A model generated the notes under the pieces. It was not told where the DNA came from, searched no databases, and was given only the letters and a program-made list of their open reading frames with translations. A stretch of DNA of 64,000 bases from Paenibacillus oryzisoli (GTDB lineage: Bacteria > Bacillota > Bacilli > Paenibacillales > NBRC-103111): contig NZ_LYPB01000049.1 of assembly GCF_001653565.1 (NCBI RefSeq), forward strand, positions 62,001-126,000, given 5' to 3'. Positions 1 to 8,861 of this stretch are shown here, piece by piece. The translations under genes and the position numbers were made by a program. Numbering within the stretch: the stretch's first letter is position 1; the number at the start of each line of letters is the position of its first letter.

Positions 1-2
1 AT

Positions 3-683
3 CGCAGACAATGCTTCGATTCCGCTTTTCTTGAAGTTATGCAGGATTTCACGGCACGGTGGGAAACAGAGGATTCGAAACTGACCGCGCAAGAAGCGCT
101 GCTTAGCTATAAGGCTGAGTGGAGCCGTCATCGCAAAACACCTATTCGAAGTCCCATCTCGCCAGATGAGTTGCGGCATATTTGTTTAATTAAAGCACTC
201 CATCCCTATCCGATGAGAGTAAGTACAGCGTTCACGCGAACCTTTTTCCATCAAATCGAAGAGAAAGAAGATGGTTTCGTCGCTTTATTTCCAGGGGTAG
301 AAGATACACTAGAGGTGCTGTCACGTCAATATAAGCTGGCCATTATCAGTAACGGGAATCGCAATCGACTGCAGCGTAATTTGGAGAAAATGAAGTTAAC
401 TTCCTGGTTCGACCAAGAACGTTTGTTTACAACAGAAAATGATGGACCACGAAAGCCGCATCCTGCGATTTTTGAGGGAGCCCTGAAATCGATGAACACG
501 GCTGCGAGCCAGAGTGTGATGGTTGGTAATTCGTGGCGTAACGATGTGGTAGGAGCGGCTTCTACCGGGATGGATGCGGTCTGGATTCACCCTGCCAATA
601 TTAAGAAAATCTCTGAGAGGCGCATCGGGAAGCAGAAAGTAATTATCGTTCGTTCCTTTAAACAATTAATCTATACGTTCTGA
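3..683 (+). CDS. HAD-superfamily hydrolase, 5' end cut off by window edge
   Basis: The frame is open from the first bases of the window, so the gene begins upstream; an internal ATG at 39 is not a convincing start. Visible HAD motifs are motif II (IISNGN, the Ser that holds phosphate), the motif III lysine in RKPHP, and the acidic motif IV in MVGNSWRNDVVGA. The nucleophile DxDxT lies outside the window. The cap region is helical (about the first 90 residues), as in subfamily I phosphatases of the YjjG or haloacid dehalogenase type. The substrate cannot be told. The gene is convergent with the next one, with only 29 bases between the stops. Confidence 0.85.
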   Translation, partial: RRQCFDSAFLEVMQDFTARWETEDSKLTAQEALLSYKAEWSRHRKTPIRSPISPDELRHICLIKALHPYPMRVSTAFTRTFFHQIEEKEDGFVALFPGVEDTLEVLSRQYKLAIISNGNRNRLQRNLEKMKLTSWFDQERLFTTENDGPRKPHPAIFEGALKSMNTAASQSVMVGNSWRNDVVGAASTGMDAVWIHPANIKKISERRIGKQKVIIVRSFKQLIYTF

Positions 684-712
684 AGCTTATCTGAAATCTG
701 ATACCAAGAAGA

Positions 713-2464
713 TTAACCGATTGTTTGAAAACAATAAATACTGCCTTGATGCGCTTTGGCTTTCTTTTTGAGCCCAGCCGCCGTTTGAGAAATATAGTCT
801 AGTGAAATAGGGGACTCACAGCTGCAGATGACTAAGGATAAGGACACCGTGACCCCTTCGCTTTTCACTTGTTGACCGCCTCGATCCACGACATACTCCC
901 ATTCTTCGCCTTCATAGAACATACGGACTCCGTCTTCAAACCGATGGATGATTTCCTCACATAGGCGTTTCGGCGACAGTGAAGAGGATATCGCAATAAA
1001 ATCATCGCCGCCGACATGTCCGACAAAATCGGTTGGAGTTCCATAGAACGCGATCGCTTGCTGCATTAAATCCGCCATATATTGAATTAATTGATCTCCT
1101 TTTTGAAACCCAAAGCGATCATTGTACCATTTAAAATAATCCAAATCTGCATAGATCACATGGAAAGGTACTCGTGCCGTTATTCGTTTGTTCAATTCCC
1201 GATTAATTTGCAAATTCCCCGGAAGACCTGTTAACGGATTCGCGACGCGAGCTGACTCCATCTTTACATTCGTAATACTCTCTAATATCGCTCGTATGGA
1301 AGCTGCTCCTGCCATTTTCCCCTTACTTGTAATAATGACAAGATCGTATAAATGATGAATCGCACGTGAAGTTGCTAACTGAGACACCTGCTCCACAGGC
1401 GTTAACTCGTCGACGATTAGGGGGGACGCGTCCATTACACTATCAATTGTCCGGTTCCAGTACAGCGAATAGGCATATTGACCCGCTAAATGCTGGAATA
1501 AGCGCTCTCGCATCATAAGGCCGCGAGGTTCATCATCATGGACAATGACAACCCCGACAGCCTCTTGATTCCTTTTGAAAAACTCGGCAATTTCCGATAT
1601 TTGCACTTTCGTATGAAACACCCCAACAGGTGCTTTCAGCTCGCCTATATGCCAAGTCATCGTGCCTCCCTGTACGTTGCGATGCTGCCATATGGTCATT
1701 TTATATGTGTCTTGCACTGTCGCAGTGGCTGTTGATGGTCTTCCCAGTAAAAAACCTTGCGCATAATGTACACCCATTTGAGTGACTTTGGCTAACTCCT
1801 CGACTAATTCAATGCCCTCAGCGATCAACGAAATGTTCATTTTCTGAGCAAACGTAACGAAGGTTTCAAGAATATAGGCTTTTACTTTATTCACGTGAAT
1901 ATTTTCAATCAATGAACGATCGATTTTGATAAAATCAGGCTGCAGCTCGGCAATCGCTTGAAGCGAAGAATATCCCGCTCCCGCATCATCAATCGCAATC
2001 CGATAACCTTGTGTCCGATAATGAGCTAGAATTTTCTTCGCCAACGTGAAGTCCTCGATGGAGCTTCTTTCCGTAATTTCGAACACGACATTGCTCGGAC
2101 GAAGTCCATATTTCTGCAGAATCTCAAGTGTTTTACCAGGAATAAAGCTAGGATCCTCTAGGACGTGTGACGAGATATTAATAAATAACATTTGCTGTCC
2201 GTGTTCCAATATAGAGCCTTGAATGGCTTTCTCACGCGCTAGACTCTCTAGGCGATATAGCTCCCCTTGCATCTCCGCATATTGAAACATCGCCAGCGGC
2301 GAATGAAAAGGACCGTCTACCGGACCGCGAGTTAACGCTTCATACCCCATCACTTGCCCATCTTGCAAGGATACAATAGGTTGATATACGGAAGAAATCC
2401 GTTGTTCTTCTATCAATTTACGAAACTGTATCGCGACTTCTGACTGAGTAAGCATGTCCATCAT
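713..2464 (-). CDS. EAL-CBS-GGDEF cyclic-di-GMP turnover protein
   Basis: This 583-residue cytoplasmic protein has an N-terminal EAL phosphodiesterase domain (about 20-250), a central CBS pair (about 275-395) and a C-terminal GGDEF domain (about 410-580). EAL catalytic residues look intact: EALTRG, the Asn in INISSH, FEITER, IDDAGAGYSS, FIKIDR, AEGIE and QGFLLG. The GGDEF active site reads GGDDF, which fits the GG(D/E)(D/E)F consensus, and the metal Asp is in DLDYFKWYN. The RxxD product-inhibition site is not intact, since the Arg is missing (TPTD). No membrane segment is seen, so the CBS pair may sense a nucleotide. Three ATGs (2464, 2461, 2455) lie close together after AAGG; the exact start is uncertain. 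It is divergent from the kinase at 2642. Confidence 0.9.
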   Translation of the reverse strand: MMDMLTQSEVAIQFRKLIEEQRISSVYQPIVSLQDGQVMGYEALTRGPVDGPFHSPLAMFQYAEMQGELYRLESLAREKAIQGSILEHGQQMLFINISSHVLEDPSFIPGKTLEILQKYGLRPSNVVFEITERSSIEDFTLAKKILAHYRTQGYRIAIDDAGAGYSSLQAIAELQPDFIKIDRSLIENIHVNKVKAYILETFVTFAQKMNISLIAEGIELVEELAKVTQMGVHYAQGFLLGRPSTATATVQDTYKMTIWQHRNVQGGTMTWHIGELKAPVGVFHTKVQISEIAEFFKRNQEAVGVVIVHDDEPRGLMMRERLFQHLAGQYAYSLYWNRTIDSVMDASPLIVDELTPVEQVSQLATSRAIHHLYDLVIITSKGKMAGAASIRAILESITNVKMESARVANPLTGLPGNLQINRELNKRITARVPFHVIYADLDYFKWYNDRFGFQKGDQLIQYMADLMQQAIAFYGTPTDFVGHVGGDDFIAISSSLSPKRLCEEIIHRFEDGVRMFYEGEEWEYVVDRGGQQVKSEGVTVSLSLVICSCESPISLDYISQTAAGLKKKAKAHQGSIYCFQTIG

Positions 2465-2641
2465 CCTTATCTTTTTCTACATTACTTCAAGTCTACCAGA
2501 TCAAATGATAGGTAAGATTAACCATATGTAAAATGTGTGTAAAGACTTTAAGAAAAAAAGAGGGAATTACACTTTTTCCTCGAAAAGGTGAGATATGGAT
2601 TGTAGGTGCGTATAGCAGATCTTGTGCGGAAAGGACAACCG

Positions 2642-4213
2642 ATGGAACAACAAGTAAAAATCTTGGCGGTAGATGATCGCTATGAGAACTTGCTGGCTCT
2701 GAATAGCATTCTGGCCTCTTCTTCCTACGACGTTATTTCATTACAATCAGGGGAGGAAGCACTTCGCTATTTATTAAAAGAACCCGCTGACCATATTGCG
2801 GTAATTTTGATGGATGTGCAGATGCCAGGGCTTAGCGGTTTTGAAACCGTTGAATTAATAAAGCAACGTAAGGCCTGTCAGGATATCCCTATTATTTTCT
2901 TAACAGCTCTAAGCACCTCGATAGAGCATGTATTACGTGGGTATCATGTGGGATCAATTGATTACTTATTTAAACCTGTTCATCCCAAAATGCTGCGCAT
3001 GAAGGTAGATGGTTTCGTCAATATGCATCTAAACCATCAGAAGCTGAAAGCTCAAAGCGAGCTTTTACATAAACGCACATTAGATCTAGAAGAAACGAAT
3101 CGCAAGCTCGCAGAAGCTGAGGAGAAATTAATCGAGCAAAACTTACTTCTCGAGAATTGGGTTGAAGAACGCACATCGGAGCTCGTTGATGCCCACGAGA
3201 AACTTATGAACTCGCAGGAACATTTCAAAAAAATGTTTATCCTCTCACCGTCCTTAATGGCCATTCGCCGACTGCCTGAACTCACCTATCTGGATGTTAA
3301 TGAAAGCTGGAAGCAACATACGGGCTATGGAGACGAAGTTATTGGCACTGCCTTGAATATCATGCGGGATGATGCCAATAACCCAGCCAACTATGGCGAT
3401 ATTGTCCGCAATGAGAAGGTTCGCTATGTTACCAAATCTGGCGATATTCGAACTGCGCTTCTTTCCACAGAAATTATCGATATTGAGGATGAAAAATGCT
3501 TGCTGCATGTCGCCGTTGATATTACGGAAAGTCTTCGATTCGAAACCGAAATGGCACGCCTTGCTCAATTAAACCTAGTCGGCGAAATGGCCGCGGGGAT
3601 TGCGCACGAAATTCGGAATCCGATGACGACCATCCGCGGCTTTCTCCAACTCTTCCAAGAAAATGATCGGCATATGCAGAAAGAATATATCCCCATCATG
3701 TTGGAAGAATTGGATCGGGCGAACGATATTATTACGGAATATCTTTCCCTTGCCAAAAATAAGCAATCCTATCAACGTCCTGAGAATATCAACCGTATCA
3801 TTGAAAGCTTATTGCCTCTCATCCAAGCAGAAGCTGTTATGTCAGGCAAGCATGTGAATGGTCAATTCGGCTATTGTCCGGAGATCCAGCTGGATGACAA
3901 AGAGATGCGTCAGCTTATTCTGAACATGTGTATGAATGGTCTTGAATCCATGAACATTGGTGGAACATTAACCATTGAAACCTATCAGGATCCGGAACAC
4001 GTTGTTCTCTTGATTGCTGACGAAGGCAGCGGCATTCGGACAGAGCATTTAGAGAAGCTTGGTCGCCCCTTCTTCACGACGAAGGATGAGGGAACTGGAC
4101 TTGGATTAGCTATTTGCTATAGTATTGCTGCCAGACATCACGCTACGATTGAAGTGAGTTCTACCCCGAATGGGACAACCTTCTTAATTCGCTTCCCGCT
4201 TCATTCCACATGA
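2642..4213 (+). CDS. Receiver-PAS hybrid sensor histidine kinase
   Basis: Domain order from ATG 2642 is: receiver (about 5-125, phospho-acceptor Asp in ILMDVQMPG and Lys in LFKPVHP), a coiled coil (about 130-195), PAS (about 200-315), HisKA (AHEIRNPM, the phospho-His) and HATPase (GSGIRTEHL, GTGLGLAI) to residue 523. There is no membrane segment, so it is a soluble kinase driven by an N-terminal receiver. The ATG at 2642 follows AAAGGA by about seven bases and is preferred; an upstream GTG at 2606 would add 12 residues but has a poorer ribosome site. No separate partner regulator lies beside it. Divergence from the c-di-GMP enzyme gene suggests, without proof, a shared signalling role. Confidence 0.88.
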   Translation: MEQQVKILAVDDRYENLLALNSILASSSYDVISLQSGEEALRYLLKEPADHIAVILMDVQMPGLSGFETVELIKQRKACQDIPIIFLTALSTSIEHVLRGYHVGSIDYLFKPVHPKMLRMKVDGFVNMHLNHQKLKAQSELLHKRTLDLEETNRKLAEAEEKLIEQNLLLENWVEERTSELVDAHEKLMNSQEHFKKMFILSPSLMAIRRLPELTYLDVNESWKQHTGYGDEVIGTALNIMRDDANNPANYGDIVRNEKVRYVTKSGDIRTALLSTEIIDIEDEKCLLHVAVDITESLRFETEMARLAQLNLVGEMAAGIAHEIRNPMTTIRGFLQLFQENDRHMQKEYIPIMLEELDRANDIITEYLSLAKNKQSYQRPENINRIIESLLPLIQAEAVMSGKHVNGQFGYCPEIQLDDKEMRQLILNMCMNGLESMNIGGTLTIETYQDPEHVVLLIADEGSGIRTEHLEKLGRPFFTTKDEGTGLGLAICYSIAARHHATIEVSSTPNGTTFLIRFPLHST

Positions 4214-4214
4214 G

Positions 4215-4258
4215 AAAGGGCCATCTCCTGAAGTCGATGCTTCTAGAGACGGCCCTTA
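4215..4258. terminator. Bidirectional terminator between convergent kinase and phoU
   Basis: A 12-bp stem with one mismatch (AAGGGCCATCTC against GAGACGGCCCTT) lies right after the kinase stop and before the phoU stop. It can serve both converging transcripts, though the T-tracts are short. Confidence 0.7.
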
Positions 4259-4268
4259 TTTATATCAC

Positions 4269-4928
4269 TTACACGTTGAGGTCTTTACGTTTTCCTGTAA
4301 CCATATAGATGACGCCTTCACCGATATTCGTCGTATGATCTGCCACACGCTCTAAGAAGTGCGCAACAAATAGCAGGTGGGTCAATTGACGATTTCTATG
4401 ATAATCCGTTCCCATCAACCCCATCAGTTCCTGCATCACCATACTGAATAACTTATCAACTCGGTCATCCTTCTCAGCTAACGATGCTGCACGATGTACA
4501 TCGCGTTCCGTATAGGATAGAAGGCTCTCATGCAGCATTTCTATAGCAATTTCTGCCATTTGCGGAATGACTTCAAGCGGCTTCACCAGTTCTTCACCTG
4601 CGAAACGAATCGTGATCTTCGCAATATCAACCGCATGATCCGCGATACGTTCTAAGTCTGTCGCAATCTTAAGCGCGGTTCCAATAATACGCAGGTCACT
4701 AGCCATCGGTTGTTGAAGTGCAATCAATCGTAGGCATAGCTCATCTATGGTCGTTAAATAGTCATCAATGAGATCGTCCTTCTGGATGACTTGCAGTGCG
4801 GCTTTCTCATCCAGCTTGGCAAGGGACTCTACGGATTTGTAAATTAAATCCTCCACACTTTCTCCCATTTGCTGTAATTCTTTCTGCAATAGTGCTAGTG
4901 ACTGATGAAACCCTGGTCTTGCATCCAT
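4269..4928 (-). CDS. phoU: Phosphate uptake regulator PhoU
   Basis: The 219 residues match the usual PhoU length and two-repeat helical build, with E/DxxxD metal-binding patterns in each half (DLERIADHAVDIAK and LERVADHTTNIGE). PhoU damps phosphate uptake by the Pst transporter and signals phosphate state to the PhoR kinase. It is the last gene of the pst operon, 23 bases after pstB. The start is an ATG behind AAAGGGAGAG. Confidence 0.95.
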   Translation of the reverse strand: MDARPGFHQSLALLQKELQQMGESVEDLIYKSVESLAKLDEKAALQVIQKDDLIDDYLTTIDELCLRLIALQQPMASDLRIIGTALKIATDLERIADHAVDIAKITIRFAGEELVKPLEVIPQMAEIAIEMLHESLLSYTERDVHRAASLAEKDDRVDKLFSMVMQELMGLMGTDYHRNRQLTHLLFVAHFLERVADHTTNIGEGVIYMVTGKRKDLNV

Positions 4929-4951
4929 GTCGATCTCTCCCTTTATTTGTT

Positions 4952-5719
4952 TTAACCGAAACGTCCGGTAATGTAATCTTCTGTACGTTGATCATTTGGA
5001 TTCGTGAAGATCTTATCGGTTTGATCGGTTTCAACTAAATAACCGTTCAGGAAGAAAGAGGTTCGATCTGAGATTCTCGCTGCTTGCTGCATGTTGTGGG
5101 TCACGATGATGATCGTATATTTCTCTTTTAAGGTTTGTGTTAGTTCTTCTACCTTCAGGGTTGAAATGGGATCCAATGCCGAAGTCGGCTCATCCATTAA
5201 CAGTACATCTGGCTCTACAGCGAGTAGACGGGCGATACATAAACGTTGCTGTTGTCCACCGGATAATCCCATCGCAGACTTATTCAGCCGATCCTTGACT
5301 TCGTCCCAAAGCGCAGCTTGTATAAGACTGCGTTCCACAATCTCGTCCAACACAGCCTTTTTCTTAATGCCATGAATCCGCGGGCCATAAGCGATGTTAT
5401 CATAGATACTCATTGGGAATGGATTGGGACGTTGGAATACCATGCCTACACGCTTACGGAGCGAAACAACGTCAGAATCTTGACCATAGATATTGTGTCC
5501 GTCCACAGCTACATTCCCCGTAATACGTACACTATCAATAAGATCATTCATGCGGTTTAAGGTACGTAGGAAAGTTGATTTCCCACAACCGGAAGGTCCG
5601 ATTAACGCAGCAATTGTTCCTGTTTCAATACTTAAATCTACATTATGAAGCGCCTGATTATCTCCATAGAATAAATTTAATTTCTCTGCTTTAATTTTAT
5701 ACTTCGTCGCAATAGCCAT
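4952..5719 (-). CDS. pstB: Phosphate ABC transporter ATP-binding protein
   Basis: This is a 255-residue ABC ATPase with Walker [10 protein letters not shown], signature LSGGQQQR, Walker [13 protein letters not shown] and switch His in VTHNM. It powers phosphate import with PstA and PstC at the inner face of the membrane. The sequence has the NRMNDL and [19 protein letters not shown] segments typical of PstB. It lies between pstA and phoU in one operon. Confidence 0.97.
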   Translation of the reverse strand: MAIATKYKIKAEKLNLFYGDNQALHNVDLSIETGTIAALIGPSGCGKSTFLRTLNRMNDLIDSVRITGNVAVDGHNIYGQDSDVVSLRKRVGMVFQRPNPFPMSIYDNIAYGPRIHGIKKKAVLDEIVERSLIQAALWDEVKDRLNKSAMGLSGGQQQRLCIARLLAVEPDVLLMDEPTSALDPISTLKVEELTQTLKEKYTIIIVTHNMQQAARISDRTSFFLNGYLVETDQTDKIFTNPNDQRTEDYITGRFG

Positions 5720-5722
5720 ATG

Positions 5723-6580
5723 TTATTTCCCCCCGGAAAGTCTTTTTTGTAAGATTCGACTTGGTATCGAAACCAGCAGATTAAAGATTAATACAACGAT
5801 TAATAGAAGAGCAGCACTGCCTTTAGCAATTTCTTTCGCATCTGGAACAAGCGATTCTGCACCGATATACCAGAGATGAACGGAGAGCGTCTCTCCCATT
5901 TTGAGCGGATTGAAATCAGGGAAAAAGCGTGAAACGGACAACCCGGCTGTGTAGATGAGAATAGCAGATTCACCAAGTGCACGACCGGCAATCAAGGTGA
6001 TCCCGGTAATTAAGTTAGGTAATGCTGCTGGAATGAGCACCTTACGGATCGCCTGCCATTTGGTTGAGCCCAGTGCCAAGCTTGCTTCCCAGTAGGAGTC
6101 AGGCACAGTGCGGATGGCTTCTTCTGTAACCCTTACCATGACGGGTAGATTCAACAGTGCCACGGTGGCCGCGCCACCAATGATTGAAAATTTGAGCCCC
6201 AGTAAATTAGCGAATAAGAGGAATCCGAAAAGACCAAAAACGATGGACGGTACGGAAGAAAGGGCCTCAACCGATATTCTGACGAGATCAGTGAACCAGT
6301 TTTTTTGTGCATAAATCGCTAAGTAAATGCCTGAGAACAAGCCGATAGGAATTGAAATTACGAGCGATAAGAACAGAACGTAGAAGGAATTGAAGAGCTG
6401 TGGTCCTACCCCGCCGCCAGCTTTAATTTCTTCCGGTTGACCGAAAATGAAATGCCAGGAGAGGTAAGGCAGGCCATCACCTAATATGCGAACGAGAAAC
6501 CATGCCAGAATCCCGATAATGATAATACCCGATGCCCAGAAGTATAGGGTGGCGATCCGATCCGTTGTTTTACTTGTCAT
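5723..6580 (-). CDS. pstA: Phosphate ABC transporter permease PstA
   Basis: This 285-residue membrane protein has about six hydrophobic segments and an EAA loop (EASLALGSTKWQAIRKVLIPAA) that docks on PstB. The start ATG overlaps the pstC stop by four bases, with GAGGAGTG in front, which points to translational coupling. It pairs with PstC to form the phosphate channel. Confidence 0.96.
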   Translation of the reverse strand: MTSKTTDRIATLYFWASGIIIIGILAWFLVRILGDGLPYLSWHFIFGQPEEIKAGGGVGPQLFNSFYVLFLSLVISIPIGLFSGIYLAIYAQKNWFTDLVRISVEALSSVPSIVFGLFGFLLFANLLGLKFSIIGGAATVALLNLPVMVRVTEEAIRTVPDSYWEASLALGSTKWQAIRKVLIPAALPNLITGITLIAGRALGESAILIYTAGLSVSRFFPDFNPLKMGETLSVHLWYIGAESLVPDAKEIAKGSAALLLIVVLIFNLLVSIPSRILQKRLSGGK

Positions 6581-7515
6581 TTGAGTTCACTCCTCTTAGC
6601 TACGATACGAATAATAAGAATGAGAGATAAGGAGATGACAAGGAGAAGCAGCGCCATCAGATAAAGCGCGTTGTTCCAAGTTGATCCGTAATTCGTATTT
6701 CCCATATCTTTCACGATCGCTGTTGTTAATACCGTCGTGGAGTCAAGCAGCGATTTGGGCATTTGAGGCGAGTTCCCAATAACCATGAATACGGCCATCG
6801 TTTCACCAATTGCGCGGCCCATCCCAAGGATGATTGCTGTTAGAATACCAGGTCTTGCCGCTGGCAAGAGTACACGCCACATCGTTTGCCACCGAGTTGC
6901 TCCCAGTGCCAGTGAAGCTTCTTCCAAACGACCAGGAAGCGAACGAATGGCATCTTCGGAAATGGACAGAATAGTAGGGAGAATCATAATGGCTAAGATG
7001 ATAGAGGCTGGTAAAATACCGTAAGCCACATTACCTGTCATTCTGCCTAATGCCGGCACAATGACGGTCATTCCGATCAAACCATAGACAACGGATGGAA
7101 TGCCGACGAACAAGTCTGTTGCAGGGCGCATGATCTCACGCATCCATTTGGGAGCGATTTTCGCCATAAACAACGCGCCAGATAAGGCAAGCGGAACGGA
7201 GATAACGACCGCCACAACTGTCATAAGCAATGTGCTGTACAGAAATGGAAATGCACCGAATTTATTTTGACCAGGCGTCCAGTCGGTTGAGAAGAAAAAC
7301 TCGAGAGGACTCACACCTTGAAAGGTCTTGATCCCTTGCATACCAACAAAAACAATGATAGAGAAAATGATGGCAGAAACCAATGCAGCACTACCTACAA
7401 ACAACCATCTCATTATCCTATCCTGTCTATGCTGTCTTTGGGTCCATTTGGTGATGACTGGACGATTCCTAGCGTCCGCTTTGGCGCTGGTTAATTGATC
7501 TACTATGGAATTCAC
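6577..7515 (-). CDS. pstC: Phosphate ABC transporter permease PstC
   Basis: This is a 312-residue permease with a charged cytoplasmic N-terminus, about six membrane segments and the EAA loop EEASLALGATRWQTMWRVL. I prefer a GTG start at 7515, nine bases after AAAGGGG; the frame stays open to an ATG at 7563 that has no ribosome site. It follows pstS across a 169-base gap that contains a strong terminator. Confidence 0.94.
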   Translation of the reverse strand: MNSIVDQLTSAKADARNRPVITKWTQRQHRQDRIMRWLFVGSAALVSAIIFSIIVFVGMQGIKTFQGVSPLEFFFSTDWTPGQNKFGAFPFLYSTLLMTVVAVVISVPLALSGALFMAKIAPKWMREIMRPATDLFVGIPSVVYGLIGMTVIVPALGRMTGNVAYGILPASIILAIMILPTILSISEDAIRSLPGRLEEASLALGATRWQTMWRVLLPAARPGILTAIILGMGRAIGETMAVFMVIGNSPQMPKSLLDSTTVLTTAIVKDMGNTNYGSTWNNALYLMALLLLVISLSLILIIRIVAKRSELK

Positions 7516-7640
7516 TTCGTGATTCCCCTTTCTCTGCATTAACACAAGACTTACTATTATCATAGAATATGAATGTCATTGGATCGTAAATGATTTGTTA
7601 AGGGAATGTAAAAGTTTCGCGGTGCGAATTCGACATAGAA

Positions 7641-7673
7641 AAAGAGCGCCCGCATGTATATGCAGACGCTCTT
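7641..7673 (-). terminator. Terminator between pstS and pstC
   Basis: Read on the minus strand, AAGAGCGTCTGCAT pairs over 14 positions (two G-U wobbles) with ATGCGGGCGCTCTT across a four-base loop, and is followed by a run of T. It sits just after pstS, so most transcripts should stop here and only read-through reaches pstCAB-phoU. That would give the excess of binding protein over membrane parts usual for such transporters. Confidence 0.85.
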
Positions 7674-7684
7674 GATGAGATATC

Positions 7685-8605
7685 TTATTTTTTCAACAGG
7701 TCAGCTGGCAAGAACTTCAAATCACGCACTTGTTTAGCTTGGAATTCTTTGCTTTGAATATAAGCGATGAATGCTTTCGCAGGATCTTTCGCTTCGCCTT
7801 TTGTGTACATATGCTCTACGCCAAACAATTTATAAGTGCCGTTCTTGATGTTGTCTTCTGTGAAAGCTACGCCATCAATTTTCAATGCTTTAACAGTATC
7901 ATCGATGTAAGGTGTATCTACATAACCAATGGAACCGGATTGACCTACTACTGCTGTTTTCATTGCACCACTGTTTTCTTGTGTGATACCGTCTTTCGTG
8001 AATTCTTTGCCATCCAAAATAATTTGTTTAACAAGTGTACGGGAACCTGAACTATCCGGACGGTGAACAAGAACGATTTTCAAATCATTACCGCCAACAT
8101 CTTTCCAGTTCGTGATTTTACCCATGTAGATGTCAGTCGCTTGTGCTTTTGTCAGGTTGTCTACTTTCACATCTTTGTTCACGATGAAAGCAAAAGGTGC
8201 GATAGCAACTTGATGGTCCACAAGACCTTTATCTTTATATTCAGCAGCAGGTTCTACGTCGGAGTTACCGATATCGGATGTTCCGTCTGCTACGTTTTTA
8301 ATTCCTGTACCTGAACCACCAGCAGTAACGTTAACCGTTACTTTTGGGTTCTTTTCCATAAATTCTGTTGCTGCTTGTTTAACCAATGGAAGAAGTGCGC
8401 TGGAACCGGAAGCTGTTATTGTACCGCTCAACTCTGTTTTAGGTGCATCCGTCGGCTTAGCAGAAGCTGAAGCTGCTGTCGTTGCTGCCGTTGTTGCTGC
8501 TGCGTTGTTCGTCTCTGTTTTTGCGCCGCAACCAACCAAAGTCCCCATCATTAATACCGCGGATAGTGTAAATGTAATTCCTTTTTTCGACATGAAGTTA
8601 AACAT
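7685..8605 (-). CDS. pstS: Phosphate-binding lipoprotein PstS
   Basis: The 306-residue product starts with a lipoprotein signal (MSKKGITF..LMMGTLVGCG, lipobox Cys) and then a Ala/Thr-rich linker. The mature part has phosphate-binding features: ASGSSALLPL, a GGSGTGI loop, DSSGSRT and GSIGYVDTPY. The ATG at 8605 is ten bases after AAGGAGGA (8616-8623); an ATG at 8614 is too close to it and one at 8662 lacks a site. It is first in the operon, downstream of PHO boxes, so it is likely induced by phosphate starvation through PhoP. Confidence 0.96.
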   Translation of the reverse strand: MFNFMSKKGITFTLSAVLMMGTLVGCGAKTETNNAAATTAATTAASASAKPTDAPKTELSGTITASGSSALLPLVKQAATEFMEKNPKVTVNVTAGGSGTGIKNVADGTSDIGNSDVEPAAEYKDKGLVDHQVAIAPFAFIVNKDVKVDNLTKAQATDIYMGKITNWKDVGGNDLKIVLVHRPDSSGSRTLVKQIILDGKEFTKDGITQENSGAMKTAVVGQSGSIGYVDTPYIDDTVKALKIDGVAFTEDNIKNGTYKLFGVEHMYTKGEAKDPAKAFIAYIQSKEFQAKQVRDLKFLPADLLKK

Positions 8606-8697
8606 AGTTAACATGTCCTCCTTTGAATGTATGTGCTGGATTTGGTTAAGTTCGATCCCCATCTTCTTGTGTGTCGAACGACCTTACTTCCCTATGG

Positions 8698-8772
8698 TAA
8701 CAAGCGAATGTAAATTACAAACCCACGAAACGTTAACGTAATGTAAAACTTTTAATTTACAAATCGTTTACA
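8698..8772. promoter_or_regulatory. PhoP (PHO) boxes between pstS and chemotaxis receptor
   Basis: On the minus strand, facing pstS, TTTACA lies at 8747-8742 and again at 8714-8709, exactly 33 bases (three 11-bp steps) apart, with TTAACG in register at 8736-8731 and a weak TTGTTA at 8703-8698. On the plus strand, facing the receptor gene, two perfect TTTACA boxes lie at 8756-8761 and 8767-8772 with a 5-base gap. The Bacillus PHO box is a run of TT(A/T/C)ACA hexamers about 11 bp apart, so these match closely. PhoP use is inferred. Confidence 0.75.
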
Positions 8773-8861
8773 TAGTTCGACGCTTTAGTTAATAGAAGTC
8801 CCCTATATTAATAAGTAATTAGACGCATGGTGTGTCTGAGCTATTTATAGGAGGTATACAT

